A DNA stretch of 49,716 nucleotides, taken from the NCBI GenBank assembly GCA_031273325.1, contig JAISSB010000048.1, positions 1 through 49,716 of the forward strand, read 5' to 3'. The notes below the pieces were generated by a model. That model ran no database searches, was not told the origin of the DNA, and saw only the letters and a list, made by a program, of their open reading frames with translations. Below are positions 16,496-25,028 of the stretch, one piece after another (the first letter of the stretch is position 1; the number at the start of each line of letters is the position of its first letter). The position numbers were made by a program, and so were the translations under genes. This DNA comes from Treponema sp. Its GTDB lineage: Bacteria > Spirochaetota > Spirochaetia > Treponematales > Breznakiellaceae.

Positions 16496-17158
16496 ATGAG
16501 TAATAAGGATTATATCCCGCGGGGTGATGGTCAGTTTTTAGAATGGGCGAGAATTTTAATTGCCTATGTTCTTGCCCATTTAATCGAATTTAAGATTGAT
16601 CAAGCTGCCTTGACCGCTATTCAAACGTTATTCGCTGCGTATGAATCTGCGTATGAGGCAGCAGAAAATCCTAATCGGGGAAAAGTCGATGTGTTGAATA
16701 AGAATGAAACACGGGATGCCTTAAAAACAGCATTGCGGGCTTTTAATAAAGGATTTTTGCTCTATAATCCCGCAGTAACTGATGCAGATAAGAAAAGTAT
16801 GGATTTGCCGCTTCACGATAAGAAGCCGACTCCTCATCCGGCACCAGATACTCACCCTATCATTAGCACAGAAAGTAAAAATCCCTTTGAATTAATACTG
16901 CATATTCATGATTCTGAAAGTGAAAAGCGGGGAAAACCAGATTTTGCGAGCGGTGCGGTACTTTTTTATGTCGTCAGCGATACACCGATTAGCAATCCTG
17001 AAGATTTGCAAAAAACCGAACTGATAACGCGTATGTCCCATACGCTGAATTTTTCTCCTACCGATAGGGGAAAGACGGTCTATATGGCAGGGCGGTGGCA
17101 GAATGCTAAGGGGGATAAGGGCCCCTGGAGCGAAGTATACAGCGCCATTATTCCTTAG
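16496..17158 (+). CDS. Treponemal-type hypothetical with C-terminal Fn3-like domain
   Basis: 220 residues of a family I recognise only as hypothetical. The N-terminal ~110 residues are helical (DYIPRGDGQFLEWARILIAYV, LFAAYESAYEAAENPNRGK, ALRAFNKGFLLYNPAVTDADK). A Pro-rich linker follows (KKPTPHPAPDTHP). The C-terminal ~90 residues look like a fibronectin type III-type beta sandwich ending in RGKTVYMAGRWQNAKGDKGPWSEVYSAIIP, the family's most conserved part. There is no signal peptide. It often occurs in several copies per genome in spirochaetes and Bacteroidetes. AAGGAGG precedes the ATG, and the upstream array supplies multiple -10-like hexamers, so expression could depend on the array. Confidence 0.75.
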   Translation: MSNKDYIPRGDGQFLEWARILIAYVLAHLIEFKIDQAALTAIQTLFAAYESAYEAAENPNRGKVDVLNKNETRDALKTALRAFNKGFLLYNPAVTDADKKSMDLPLHDKKPTPHPAPDTHPIISTESKNPFELILHIHDSESEKRGKPDFASGAVLFYVVSDTPISNPEDLQKTELITRMSHTLNFSPTDRGKTVYMAGRWQNAKGDKGPWSEVYSAIIP

Positions 17159-17188
17159 TATACACAAAAGAAAAAAACGTTTAAAAGG

Positions 17189-17222
17189 GCGTATCCTGTG
17201 CTTTATGCGGCACAGAATACGC
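17189..17222. terminator. Hairpin after the Fn3-like gene
   Basis: GCGTATCCTGTGC (17189-17201) pairs with GCACAGAATACGC (17210-17222), with one mismatch in 13. A-rich sequence on its left side gives a U-tract for minus-strand transcripts; for the plus strand it would be a hairpin without a U-run. The rest of 17159-17413 shows nothing definite. Confidence 0.55.
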
Positions 17223-17413
17223 TCTCCCCTGTCTCCGATACGGAGTATATGGTGCGTTAAACACACTATACATTATAAATATTCCCGCCGATAGTGACTA
17301 TATATTGACAAAAAACAGCATGAGAGCTACTCTTTTTAATACAAAAGAGACACATACGAAGCTAGTAGTATGCGTGCTTTATGATCTTGCAGCAGTATCA
17401 TACAGGATAGATT

Positions 17414-18718
17414 ATGGATAAATTCCTTATGCTGAATGAACGGATATTCTTTCGCTCTCCGAATATTAATGTTTGTTTTAAAATACGATTTAATGGTACG
17501 TGTACGCACGATGATTTTAAAACAGCACTTGCACAGGTTGCAGAAAAACATGCGCTCTTGAAGTGTACGATTCAAAATGATAACGCAAATAATTATTGGT
17601 ATATTCCGAATACCGGATCTATTAGTATTGAATTTCACAGCAAAGAAGAACAATTTTCTTGGGAACAATGGTATCAAGAAATGGATAATATTCCCTTTAA
17701 TTTCTCTCAAGGACCTTTAATAAAGCTTTGTATACTATATACCGGTACTGCAATAGACATGATAATCTTTGGACATCATATTATCGGCGATGGAAAAGCA
17801 TATATGCATGTGGCAAAAGATATTCTTGCGGTACTTGATGGCAGTTTTGACAGCACGCCGCAAACAGCACACATTAAAAATAATTTTTTTAACACGATAA
17901 AATTAAATTTTTTTGAAAAAATATATGCAAAAACGTTAAATAATCAATGGTTAGCGAGCCGTCACCGGTTTTCTGAGGAAGAATACCATGCTTTTTTTAA
18001 CACCTACCGCGCTGCATTACCATCAAGTTTATATTATGCTTCATTAAATACCGAAGAATTTTCAACACTGTGTGCATGCAGCAAGTCCCATGGATTAACC
18101 GTCAATGAACTTTTATCTTCAGCGTTTTCGGGCGCATTATTAGCATTAAAAGAATATTATCCGAAGAATAAGATTCAATTGGGAATAGTGATTGATATCC
18201 GTAATGAGATCACGACTCCAATGCCCCATAGTATGGGAAATTTTGTAAGCGGGACATTTATAGAAGTTCAGTATAATACGAAAGAAAATTTTATAAAGAA
18301 TAGTCATCATATTGCAAAGAAATTAAGAAAAAAGATAAAAAATAATAAGACGCGGGCATTACCAATAATTTTTTTAGATCAAATCGATAAAGATTTTATA
18401 GAATCTATACCATTTGCTATCTATGGTAATTATGCAAACCCTCCGTCAAAACAGTTGGGCAGAAAAATCGGAGAACAAAAGTATAACCGGGGAATGGGTG
18501 TCTCAAATATGGGCATACAATATTTTAATACTTATCAATCATTTAAGGTTCTCGATGTATTATTTATTCCACCGGCCTTTCCTTCACAGCTTTTAACAGT
18601 GGGAATAATAACGGTTAATAATACGCTTAATATCTGTCTCCGCTATGAAAAAACAACGATTAGTGACGAACTGGCAAAAGAACTCTATCACAATGCCATT
18701 AAATTAATCCATGCATAA
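17414..18718 (+). CDS. Condensation-domain-like acyltransferase
   Basis: 434 residues, the size of a single condensation/chloramphenicol acetyltransferase-fold protein. The HHxxxDG active-site motif is intact as HHIIGDG (His121, His122, Asp126). The N-terminal half fits the family (DDFKTALAQVAEKHALLKCTIQ), and the C-terminal part has the latch region with PHSMGNFVSG. The second histidine acts as the general base when an acyl group is transferred to an amine or hydroxyl. No adenylation or carrier domain is nearby, so it is not part of an NRPS here; PapA-like or alcohol O-acyltransferase activity on a lipid or glycolipid is more likely. AGGATAGATT precedes the ATG. It stands alone, with no operon partner. 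Confidence 0.8.
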   Translation: MDKFLMLNERIFFRSPNINVCFKIRFNGTCTHDDFKTALAQVAEKHALLKCTIQNDNANNYWYIPNTGSISIEFHSKEEQFSWEQWYQEMDNIPFNFSQGPLIKLCILYTGTAIDMIIFGHHIIGDGKAYMHVAKDILAVLDGSFDSTPQTAHIKNNFFNTIKLNFFEKIYAKTLNNQWLASRHRFSEEEYHAFFNTYRAALPSSLYYASLNTEEFSTLCACSKSHGLTVNELLSSAFSGALLALKEYYPKNKIQLGIVIDIRNEITTPMPHSMGNFVSGTFIEVQYNTKENFIKNSHHIAKKLRKKIKNNKTRALPIIFLDQIDKDFIESIPFAIYGNYANPPSKQLGRKIGEQKYNRGMGVSNMGIQYFNTYQSFKVLDVLFIPPAFPSQLLTVGIITVNNTLNICLRYEKTTISDELAKELYHNAIKLIHA

Positions 18719-18959
18719 CGTATCTATGAGCATATTGAGTATGTAGTTCTTGGGTATACGGCACAAGATCAACTTAATACGGCAGATGAACATAACAGCT
18801 ATACGAGAAAAATGATCGACGCACAGTGTATACTCTTTGATGATTTTTAAATATGTGCCCTCTGCGGTCCGATTAAAATATTCTGAAACATTAATAAATA
18901 TACCATACAATGGTATGCACGGCATGGGGAAATAATCAACAGTATTTAGCTTATTAACA

Positions 18960-19615
18960 GAGGAACTGAAGCGACAAAAAAAATAAATAATGCCGACATG
19001 CTATTGATGCCGCGAGGAAAAAAAACGAGGGCATTGGTATATGACGGGTAGTGTTTAACAATATGTCCGTGATCTGCTTTGTTAGCAAAAACCGAATTAA
19101 CTGATAACATTAAAACAACTTTAAATAAAAGAGCTTTTAATATAGGTTAAAAGCAGGGGAAAAAACGGAGATTGGAAACAAAAAGCAGCTAAATAGCAGA
19201 AAAAAAATAATATACGCCTTCAGGAATTTCTGCCGGAATAGATATGGCGCTCGGATGTATTGCAGATCGCTTTAATAGAAACCGTATGGAATATCAGTTG
19301 TGATGTTTAACAGTATGTCCGTGATCTGCTTTGCTAACAAAAACCGAATTAATTGATAAGAGTAACGCAACTTCAAATAAAAGAGCTTTTAATGTGGATT
19401 AAAAGCAGGGGAAAAAACAGAGATTGGAAACAAAAAGCAGCTGGATAGCAGAAAAAAAATAATATACGCCTTCAGAAATTTCTGCCGGAATAGATATGGC
19501 ATTTGAATGTATTGCAGATCACTTTAATAGAAAACATACAGAAGAAATTACACAAATAATGGAACAGCATGGGAATACTGATAACGATAATGATATATAT
19601 TCTTATAATCTTTAG
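18960..19615 (+). pseudogene. Decayed DJ-1/PfpI-family gene with internal tandem duplication
   Basis: Absent from the ORF track. Segments in different plus-strand frames match a DJ-1/PfpI protein in order: ADMLLMPRGKKTRALVYDG (from ~18992), SALLTKTELIDKSNATSNKRAF (from ~19323), and EISAGIDMAFECIADHFNRK (from ~19478) running to NTDNDNDIYSYNL and a stop at 19613-19615. Stops and frameshifts break it; where the nucleophile region (VCTGSALL) is expected it reads CP-stop-SALL. About 252 bp (~19048-19299 and ~19300-19551) is repeated in tandem, covering the SALL and SAGIDMA regions. Both copies share the same TGA stop, so inactivation probably preceded duplication. The first copy also has an extra G at ~19080. 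The stretch 18719-18960 shows nothing definite. Confidence 0.75.
19048..19551 (+). repeat. 252-bp direct tandem duplication
   Basis: Anchors such as GAGCTTTTAAT (19131/19383), ATTGGAAAC (19171/19423) and TGCCGGAATAG (19231/19483) are each 252 bp apart; anchors before about 19080 are 253 apart owing to one inserted G. The copies differ at scattered bases, so the event is not very recent. 252 equals 12 x 21. Confidence 0.9.
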
Positions 19616-19723
19616 CTATTAAAGGATCACGGTGTGCAAGAATATATTAACAAAACGATCAATTAAGTACTGATATTAAGCTATATATATATGTTAATAT
19701 ATACTGTTATTGAGAAAAAGTAT

Positions 19724-19729
19724 TATAAT
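19724..19729 (+). promoter_or_regulatory. -10 box of the MFS gene, predicted leaderless
   Basis: A perfect TATAAT ends 7 nt before the ATG at 19737. No Shine-Dalgarno sequence lies between or before. No good -35 box is seen at 16-18 bp, so confidence is moderate. Confidence 0.5.
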
Positions 19730-19736
19730 AATATGT

Positions 19737-20990
19737 ATGGAAACAAAGTGGAAAAAGAATGTGGCACTTTTTTTAAGCGGGCAAGCAGTAACACTCTTCG
19801 GTTCATCACTCGTTCAATATGCAATATCGTGGCACATCACGCTTCAAACACAATCAGGCGCTATGATGACCATTGCGGTGCTTGTGGGATTTCTCCCAAC
19901 CTTTTTTATGTCGCCGTTTGGCGGTGTTCTTGCAGACCGATATAATCGGAAATATCTTATCAACGGTGCCGACGCACTTATCGCCCTTGCGACTCTTGCA
20001 CTTGCTATTCTTTTTATGCTTGGCTATCAAGCTCTGTGGCTATTATTTGTCTGCTCCGCTATCCGCGCATTAGGTACGGGCGTGCAAACACCTGCGGTAC
20101 AGGCGCTTATCCCTCAAATAGTGCCGGCAGAACATTTGGTGCGGGTAAATGGCATACAAAGTACGCTCCAATCAATTGCGCTCTTGGCAGCTCCCGCACT
20201 TAGTGGGGTACTCCTTACTGTTTCATCACTTGAAACACTATTCTTTATTGACGTTATTACCGCAGCAATAGGAATAACGATTGTGTTCTTTTTTGTACAG
20301 GTTCCCGCCCCTGTTAAAACATATAGCGGTTCTGAAAAACCATTAACTTATGTGCATGATCTTAAAGAAGGTTTTAAATACATTAAGAAACATGGATACG
20401 TCAAGCGGATTTGTCTTTTGAGCGCTTGTTTTCTCTTTGCCGCAGCACCGATGGCATTTCTTACCCCGCTTCAGGTAACACGAAATTTCGGTGCCGATAT
20501 TTGGCGGCTGAGTGCGGTTGAAATTGTTTTTATTATTGGTATGAGTGCGGGCGGAATTTTAATGAGTACGTGGGGCGGATTTAAGAATAAGATTCATTCT
20601 ATGGCACTTTCATGCGCGCTCACTGGTCTATGCGCGGCGTTGCTTGGTGTTTTAAGTAATTTTATACTGTACTTAATCTGTATGGGCGCACTCGGTGCAA
20701 TCATGGCTCTGTACAATGCACCGTCAATGGCACTGCTTCAATCAACGGTAGAAGAAGCATTTATGGGAAGAGTTTTCGGCGTTTTCACGATGATATCTAC
20801 GATAATGATGCCATTAGGAATGGCGGTCTTTGGTCCTTTGGGCGATATTATAAATATAGATATTTTGCTTATTGGAACCGGCATCTTTATATTTCTATTA
20901 AGTTTTATGTTTATCATCAGTAAAACAATGCGGGATTATGGAGCCGTACAAAAAACTATTCCTGAATCCGAAATCCCCGAAACGCTCTAG
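19737..20990 (+). CDS. MFS efflux transporter (MefA/EntS-like)
   Basis: 417 residues with about 12 membrane helices. The start at METKWKKNVALFLSGQAVTLFGSS is typical of the DHA3 drug:H+ antiporter group that includes Mef macrolide exporters; the loop 2-3 signature appears as GGVLADRYNRKY. It should export a small hydrophobic compound using the proton gradient, but the substrate cannot be deduced. The ORF-track start (TTG, 19710) is rejected in favour of ATG 19737, which fits both the family and the promoter position. The gene is single. A strong terminator lies 60 bp beyond the stop, and the convergent region beyond carries two minisatellite arrays. Confidence 0.88.
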   Translation: METKWKKNVALFLSGQAVTLFGSSLVQYAISWHITLQTQSGAMMTIAVLVGFLPTFFMSPFGGVLADRYNRKYLINGADALIALATLALAILFMLGYQALWLLFVCSAIRALGTGVQTPAVQALIPQIVPAEHLVRVNGIQSTLQSIALLAAPALSGVLLTVSSLETLFFIDVITAAIGITIVFFFVQVPAPVKTYSGSEKPLTYVHDLKEGFKYIKKHGYVKRICLLSACFLFAAAPMAFLTPLQVTRNFGADIWRLSAVEIVFIIGMSAGGILMSTWGGFKNKIHSMALSCALTGLCAALLGVLSNFILYLICMGALGAIMALYNAPSMALLQSTVEEAFMGRVFGVFTMISTIMMPLGMAVFGPLGDIINIDILLIGTGIFIFLLSFMFIISKTMRDYGAVQKTIPESEIPETL

Positions 20991-21050
20991 TGTGTTAAAG
21001 GTGCACAGTTATACCACAGTTGTTAACACTTGTTCACGAGCAGCATTGCT

Positions 21051-21075
21051 CCAAGCGCTCCGCTTGGCATTTTTT
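21051..21075 (+). terminator. Rho-independent terminator of the MFS gene
   Basis: CCAAGCG-CTC-CGCTTGG forms a perfect 7-bp GC-rich stem with a 3-nt loop, followed by CATTTTTT. Confidence 0.85.
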
Positions 21076-21171
21076 GTACGCTATTCATACTCATATCTTT
21101 CTAAAAGACAGCATATTCCGCATTAAATACCCATATTTCTTCATGCAGGAGCAGATAGTACGCAATTTCTT

Positions 21172-21950
21172 CTCTCTAAAATGCTTTCACGATTCTCTAA
21201 AGCTCTTTTGCGATTCTCTAAAACTTTTTCATGGTTCTCTAAAGCTCTTTTATGATTCTCTAAGACTTTTTCAGGATTCCCTAAGACTTTTTCAGGATTC
21301 CCTAAAACATTTTTATGATTCCTTAAGACTTTTTCAGGATTCCCTAAGACTTTTTCAGGATTCCCTAAGACTTTTTCAGAACTCCCTAATACTTTTTCAG
21401 GATTCCCTAAAACATTTTCAGGATTCCCTAAGAATTTTTCAGAACTCCCTAAAACATTTTCAGAACTCCCTAAAACATTTTCAGGATTCCCTAAAACATT
21501 TTCAGGATTCCTTAAGACTTTTTCAGGATTCCCTAAAACATTTTCAGGATTCCCTAAGATATTTTCAGGATTCCTTAAGACTTTTTCAGAACTCCCTAAA
21601 ACATTTTTAGGATTCCCTAAAACATTTTCAGGATTCTCTAAAACATTTTAAGGATTCCCTAAGACTTTTTCAGGATTCCCTAAGACTTTTTCAGGATTCC
21701 CTAAGACTTTTTCAGGATTCCCTAAAACATTTTCAGGATTCCCTAAGACTTTTTCAGGATTCCCTAAAGTTTTTTCAGGATTCCCTAAAGTTTTTTCAGG
21801 ATTCCCTAATACTTTTTCAGGATTCCCTAAAACATTTTCAGGATTCCCTAAAACATTTTAAGGATTCCCTAAAACATTTTCATAGCTCTCTAAAATACTT
21901 TCATAATTCTCTAAAGCTCTTTTATGACTCTCTAAAATTCTTTCACCCTT
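21172..21950 (+). repeat. 21-bp tandem array, 37 copies
   Basis: CTAA cores recur at strict 21-bp steps from 21177 to 21933 (36 steps, no indel seen in the steps checked), consensus CCCTAAGACTTTTTCAGGATT. Outer copies are more divergent (TCTCTAAAGCTCTTTTATGAT), inner copies near identical, the usual minisatellite pattern. Variants include AGAACTC for AGGATTC. It lies between convergent genes. The 196-aa plus-strand ORF reads it as a heptad (LFQDSLR) but is stopped partway, so coding is unlikely. Confidence 0.95.
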
Positions 21951-21964
21951 CTTTTTTATTCTAT

Positions 21965-22258
21965 GGGATCTGTCTCCAAGTTGTAGGGATTTATTCCTAA
22001 TCTGTCAGGGTCTGTTCCTAAGTTATTGGGGTCTGTTTCTAAATTGTCAAGGTCTGTTTCTAAATTGTCAAGGTCTGTTCTTAAGCTGTCAGGGTCTGTC
22101 CCTAAGTTATCAAGGTCTGTCACTAAGTTGTCGGGATCCATCTTTAAGCTGTCGAGGGCTGTTCATAGTTTGTCAGGGTCTGTCACCAAGTTATCGATGT
22201 CTTTCCCTAATATATCGATGTCTGTTCCCAATATGTTGAGGTCTGTCCCTAAGCTTAA
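21965..22258 (-). repeat. 21-bp tandem array, 14 copies, GGGACAGACC type
   Basis: Fourteen 21-bp units, plus-strand consensus GGGTCTGTTCCTAAGTTGTCA; the minus strand reads ...GGGACAGACCTT..., the core also found at 0.7, 2.5, 42.4 and 47.8 kb. It follows the 37-copy array directly but with an unrelated unit, sharing only CCTAAG. The rsm22 stop codon (22255-22257) lies in the last, partial unit. Confidence 0.9.
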
Positions 22259-23364
22259 GACCATTCCGGAAAAGGGCTGTACCATGCACCGCTCTTTAAA
22301 TCATGTCGGGTGGGGTCCTTTTTAAAAGATATACACGAACCGGAATCATACTGTTTCATGAGCGACGGCTGCGCCCCGATAAGCACAAGACCGCACGCCG
22401 AACACGCATACCGTCCGCATAAGCTATATGACAAGGGAAACATGTCAGACAACACCCGTCCGCCATGCTGAGTTTGCGGTGCCTTCGAGCGTGTATATAT
22501 AAAACTTAAGGTCGCCCGTTTTTTCGGAATACCCGCAGCTTGAGAAAGTTTCTGTAAGGCAACGGGGGCGTCTGCTGTATCAAAAGCAAAATGGCACCAC
22601 TTTTGACTATTAAAGGGAAGCGGACAGCGCTCCCTGTGGCAACACGGACTGTGCGGCATTATACGCTTTTCAAGAAGTGCCTGCCGAAGACTGCTGATAA
22701 AATGTCCCGCTTGAGGGATGCCAGGCTCAACAACAAGAATGCCGTCACTCGTCCGCGCCGAAAGGAGATCTGCAAGCGGGTATGCTGTCTGCAACAGATC
22801 TGCCCGGTGCGGAATATGCTCATACTGTTCATTAAACAGATTAATTGCCGACACAAGGCGCGCCCGATTCCCAAATATCGGACCGTGTACTGAGCTATGA
22901 ATCCCGCTCACCGTCCACGTTGAGTCCGTATACACCTTAAAAAGTTTTTTTCCTGCTTCAAGCGCTGCTCCCGCATGATCAACACAGCGAATCTCTATAC
23001 GCCGCTTCCGGAGATCGGGGCGCGAAATCCACAGTGCAAGGGCAAAGGTTAACGGTCCGGAACCAAGATCGGTTATCGAGTCTCCGTCTGCTATGTCTAA
23101 CGAAAGATTGGGAAGCAGTTTGACGAGTTTATAGCAATTCCATGGGAGAAAATACCGTATATACGCAGAAAGATGCTGGCGGTTGTTTAAATAGATCACC
23201 GTGCGCGCACCCCGTTCTGCCGTCAGAAGCCGGGAAAGGGTTGCAACCGTCTGCGGTACCTGCGCCTGAAGCCGCAGCGGGAGCGGAAACACTTTTTCTA
23301 TCACATAGAGCAGATCAGACAGTAACTGCTGCGTATCCCGCGTCAAAGGACTGCTAATACGCAT
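22255..23364 (-). CDS. Rsm22-family methyltransferase-like protein
   Basis: 369 residues. A SAM-type Rossmann core is visible (DSITDLGSGPLTFALAL, then RCVDHAGAALEAG), followed by the Rsm22 hallmark DGILVVEPGIPQAGHFISSLRQALL and a cysteine cluster PCCHRERCPLPFNSQKWCHF; these cysteines, with later CSAC, are thought to bind an iron-sulfur cluster in the family. Mitochondrial Rsm22/METTL17 assists small ribosomal subunit assembly; a similar role in bacteria is inferred. The start ATG (MRISSPL) overlaps the 3' end of murI by 11 bp, so the two are probably co-translated. Last gene of a tightly packed minus-strand operon. The stop lies in a 21-bp repeat array. Confidence 0.82.
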   Translation of the reverse strand: MRISSPLTRDTQQLLSDLLYVIEKVFPLPLRLQAQVPQTVATLSRLLTAERGARTVIYLNNRQHLSAYIRYFLPWNCYKLVKLLPNLSLDIADGDSITDLGSGPLTFALALWISRPDLRKRRIEIRCVDHAGAALEAGKKLFKVYTDSTWTVSGIHSSVHGPIFGNRARLVSAINLFNEQYEHIPHRADLLQTAYPLADLLSARTSDGILVVEPGIPQAGHFISSLRQALLEKRIMPHSPCCHRERCPLPFNSQKWCHFAFDTADAPVALQKLSQAAGIPKKRATLSFIYTRSKAPQTQHGGRVLSDMFPLSYSLCGRYACSACGLVLIGAQPSLMKQYDSGSCISFKKDPTRHDLKSGAWYSPFPEWS

Positions 23365-24151
23365 ACATGGTTAAGTCACCGGAACACAGCGCCGCGTACG
23401 TATGCCACCGGGGTTCTATCGGAGCAGTTCCCGTCACGAGCAACTGAGGACGGCGGGCTACCGTTGCACGACCAACCGAATCAACAACTTCCGCTATGCG
23501 GCGGCTGACGCCCGCAACCGAGTCGTAGACAGTAATATCGGGCTTTCCCGCAGTAACGAATACTTCTTTTAAGAGTACAAAATGGGTACAGCCAAGAACT
23601 AACGAATCGGCGTGCAAGTCGCGGGCTTGAGCTATAAACGGTTGGACGATTGCTTCTTTTTCTGCTTCGGTTGCATGAAACAGATCGTATTCAATGAAGT
23701 TCACGAGTTCGGGAGCTTTAATGCCTATGAGTTGTGCGGAAGGATTGTAGCGTTGCGCGCACGCACTGTCGGAGGAATCGCGTACGGTTAATGCGGTTCC
23801 CAGCACGGCAACAGTGTTCGTGCGGCTTGCTAATACTGCCGGTTTGATAGCCGGGACAGTTCCCACTATGGGAATCGAGGGGAACGCAGCGCGGATCTGA
23901 TTCAGCGCGGACACTGAAGCGGTATTACACGCAAGTACGATGATCTTGGGATCATACTGTGCGACAGCACTACGCACGAGTTTGAGTATTATCTGCTGTA
24001 CACTGTCTTTTGATCTGCTGCCGTAGGGAAAATTATCCCGATCTGCAATATAGAGGAGCGGTTCTTGAGGATTCGTTTTGTGAAAATGGAAGCAGTAGGT
24101 TAATCCGCCGATTCCGGAATCAATACACAGTATCGGCTTATTGTTTACCAC
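23354..24151 (-). CDS. murI: Glutamate racemase
   Basis: 265 residues. It converts L-glutamate to D-glutamate for peptidoglycan. Hallmarks in order: CIDSGIGGLTY near the N-terminus (usual DSGVGGL), ADRDNFPYGSRS (usual D..hPYG), the first catalytic cysteine in LACNTAS (Cys75) and the second in LGCTHF (Cys188). Cofactor-independent two-base mechanism, cytoplasmic. It overlaps the preceding lipoprotein gene by 7 bp and the following rsm22 by 11 bp, so it is translationally coupled within the TPR - DUF503 - lipoprotein - murI - rsm22 cluster. Confidence 0.95.
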   Translation of the reverse strand: MVNNKPILCIDSGIGGLTYCFHFHKTNPQEPLLYIADRDNFPYGSRSKDSVQQIILKLVRSAVAQYDPKIIVLACNTASVSALNQIRAAFPSIPIVGTVPAIKPAVLASRTNTVAVLGTALTVRDSSDSACAQRYNPSAQLIGIKAPELVNFIEYDLFHATEAEKEAIVQPFIAQARDLHADSLVLGCTHFVLLKEVFVTAGKPDITVYDSVAGVSRRIAEVVDSVGRATVARRPQLLVTGTAPIEPRWHTYAALCSGDLTMYAY

Positions 24152-24744
24152 GTCAGTTCTGCCTGCACGCCGGAAAGCATATCGAGCAGCGGCAGCGTAA
24201 AAGAAACGTTTGTCCCGGTTGTTACCGTTTCCGGCGTATCTGCACCGCGTACGAGCCGTAATGTTGCAGACGCCGGGAGAGAAAAGCTCATCGTTACCGT
24301 ATACCCGTCGCTTACCGTGCGGAGCGCTTCGTACAATTCCGGATCAATAGGGTTAATTCCTTCGGTAAACAGCAGATTCAATTGATTATTTTCTGTGAAA
24401 TACGCACGGCTTCCCTGTGCATTGAAAAAATTTATGAATGCTTCACGGTTTTTAAATGCTAAACGCACAGTGGTAATAACGTCCCGTGCCGTTGTTTTTG
24501 TCTTAAACGACTGAAGCTTTAATCCGGGAATACGGCTCACAGTGCGTTGGAAATCCCTTTTGGCGATAGCGATTGGCGGTTGCGACGCATTACCGTCTTG
24601 TCTTCCTAATGACTCGACAGATTTTCCCACAGTATATTCAAGAACCATGGTTCCCGAACCGTCAGCTTTAATAACGACATGAGCATTCACCCCGATACAA
24701 CCATAGAGAATAGATATGACCAACAGTAACGCAATCCGTTGCAC
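24145..24744 (-). CDS. Putative lipoprotein (199 aa)
   Basis: The signal sequence MQRIALLLVISILYGC ends in an acceptable spirochaetal lipobox (LYGC). The mature part reads VVIKADGSGTMVLEYTVGKSVES, similar to lipoproteins with DUF3153-like domains that begin with a KADGSG(T)..EY motif, and is otherwise beta-rich. No catalytic motif is visible; function unknown. It starts one base before the end of the DUF503 gene and ends 7 bp into murI, so it is embedded in the overlapping operon. Confidence 0.75.
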   Translation of the reverse strand: MQRIALLLVISILYGCIGVNAHVVIKADGSGTMVLEYTVGKSVESLGRQDGNASQPPIAIAKRDFQRTVSRIPGLKLQSFKTKTTARDVITTVRLAFKNREAFINFFNAQGSRAYFTENNQLNLLFTEGINPIDPELYEALRTVSDGYTVTMSFSLPASATLRLVRGADTPETVTTGTNVSFTLPLLDMLSGVQAELTW

Positions 24745-25028
24745 TAGAATTCCTCCGAATAAATACTCACATCGTAAATACGCACCGGTTCTTCTTCAAC
24801 CATAGCGAGCGCTTTATTAAGCACTGACTCTCCAAAATTTTTTGCATTAGAAACTAACGCACAGCCGATTTGAGCAAAAGACAGTGAATCTTGAAGGTCG
24901 ACTTCTGCAGCGCTCACATGAAACCGTTTATACAAGCGCTCTTTAATAGAATTAACGATGCGCCGTTTATCTTTAATAGAACCAACATCAGGAATCTCAA
25001 TGATAATTTGCATTAATGATACAATCAT
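24744..25028 (-). CDS. DUF503 (YlxP-like) protein
   Basis: 94 residues, the full length of the family. It shows the characteristic (M)IIxIxxxxSIKDKRRIVNSIKERLYKRFHVSAAEVDLQDSL pattern (ferredoxin-like fold) and FAQIGCALVSN. DUF503 proteins such as B. subtilis YlxP are usually encoded beside translation or ribosome-maturation genes (nusA-infB-rbfA); here it is within an operon ending in rsm22, which suits a link to ribosome assembly. The ATG overlaps the stop of the TPR gene by 4 bp (ATGA). Confidence 0.9.
   Translation of the reverse strand: MIVSLMQIIIEIPDVGSIKDKRRIVNSIKERLYKRFHVSAAEVDLQDSLSFAQIGCALVSNAKNFGESVLNKALAMVEEEPVRIYDVSIYSEEF

Noticed and set aside
18704-18925. 73-aa minus-strand ORF
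   Set aside because: No ribosome binding site, no recognisable domain, and it overlaps the end of the acyltransferase gene.
21020-21610. 196-aa ORF with LFQDSLR heptads
   Set aside because: It is the 21-bp array read in frame. The start has no ribosome binding site, the frame stops midway through the array, and the array continues unchanged beyond the stop.
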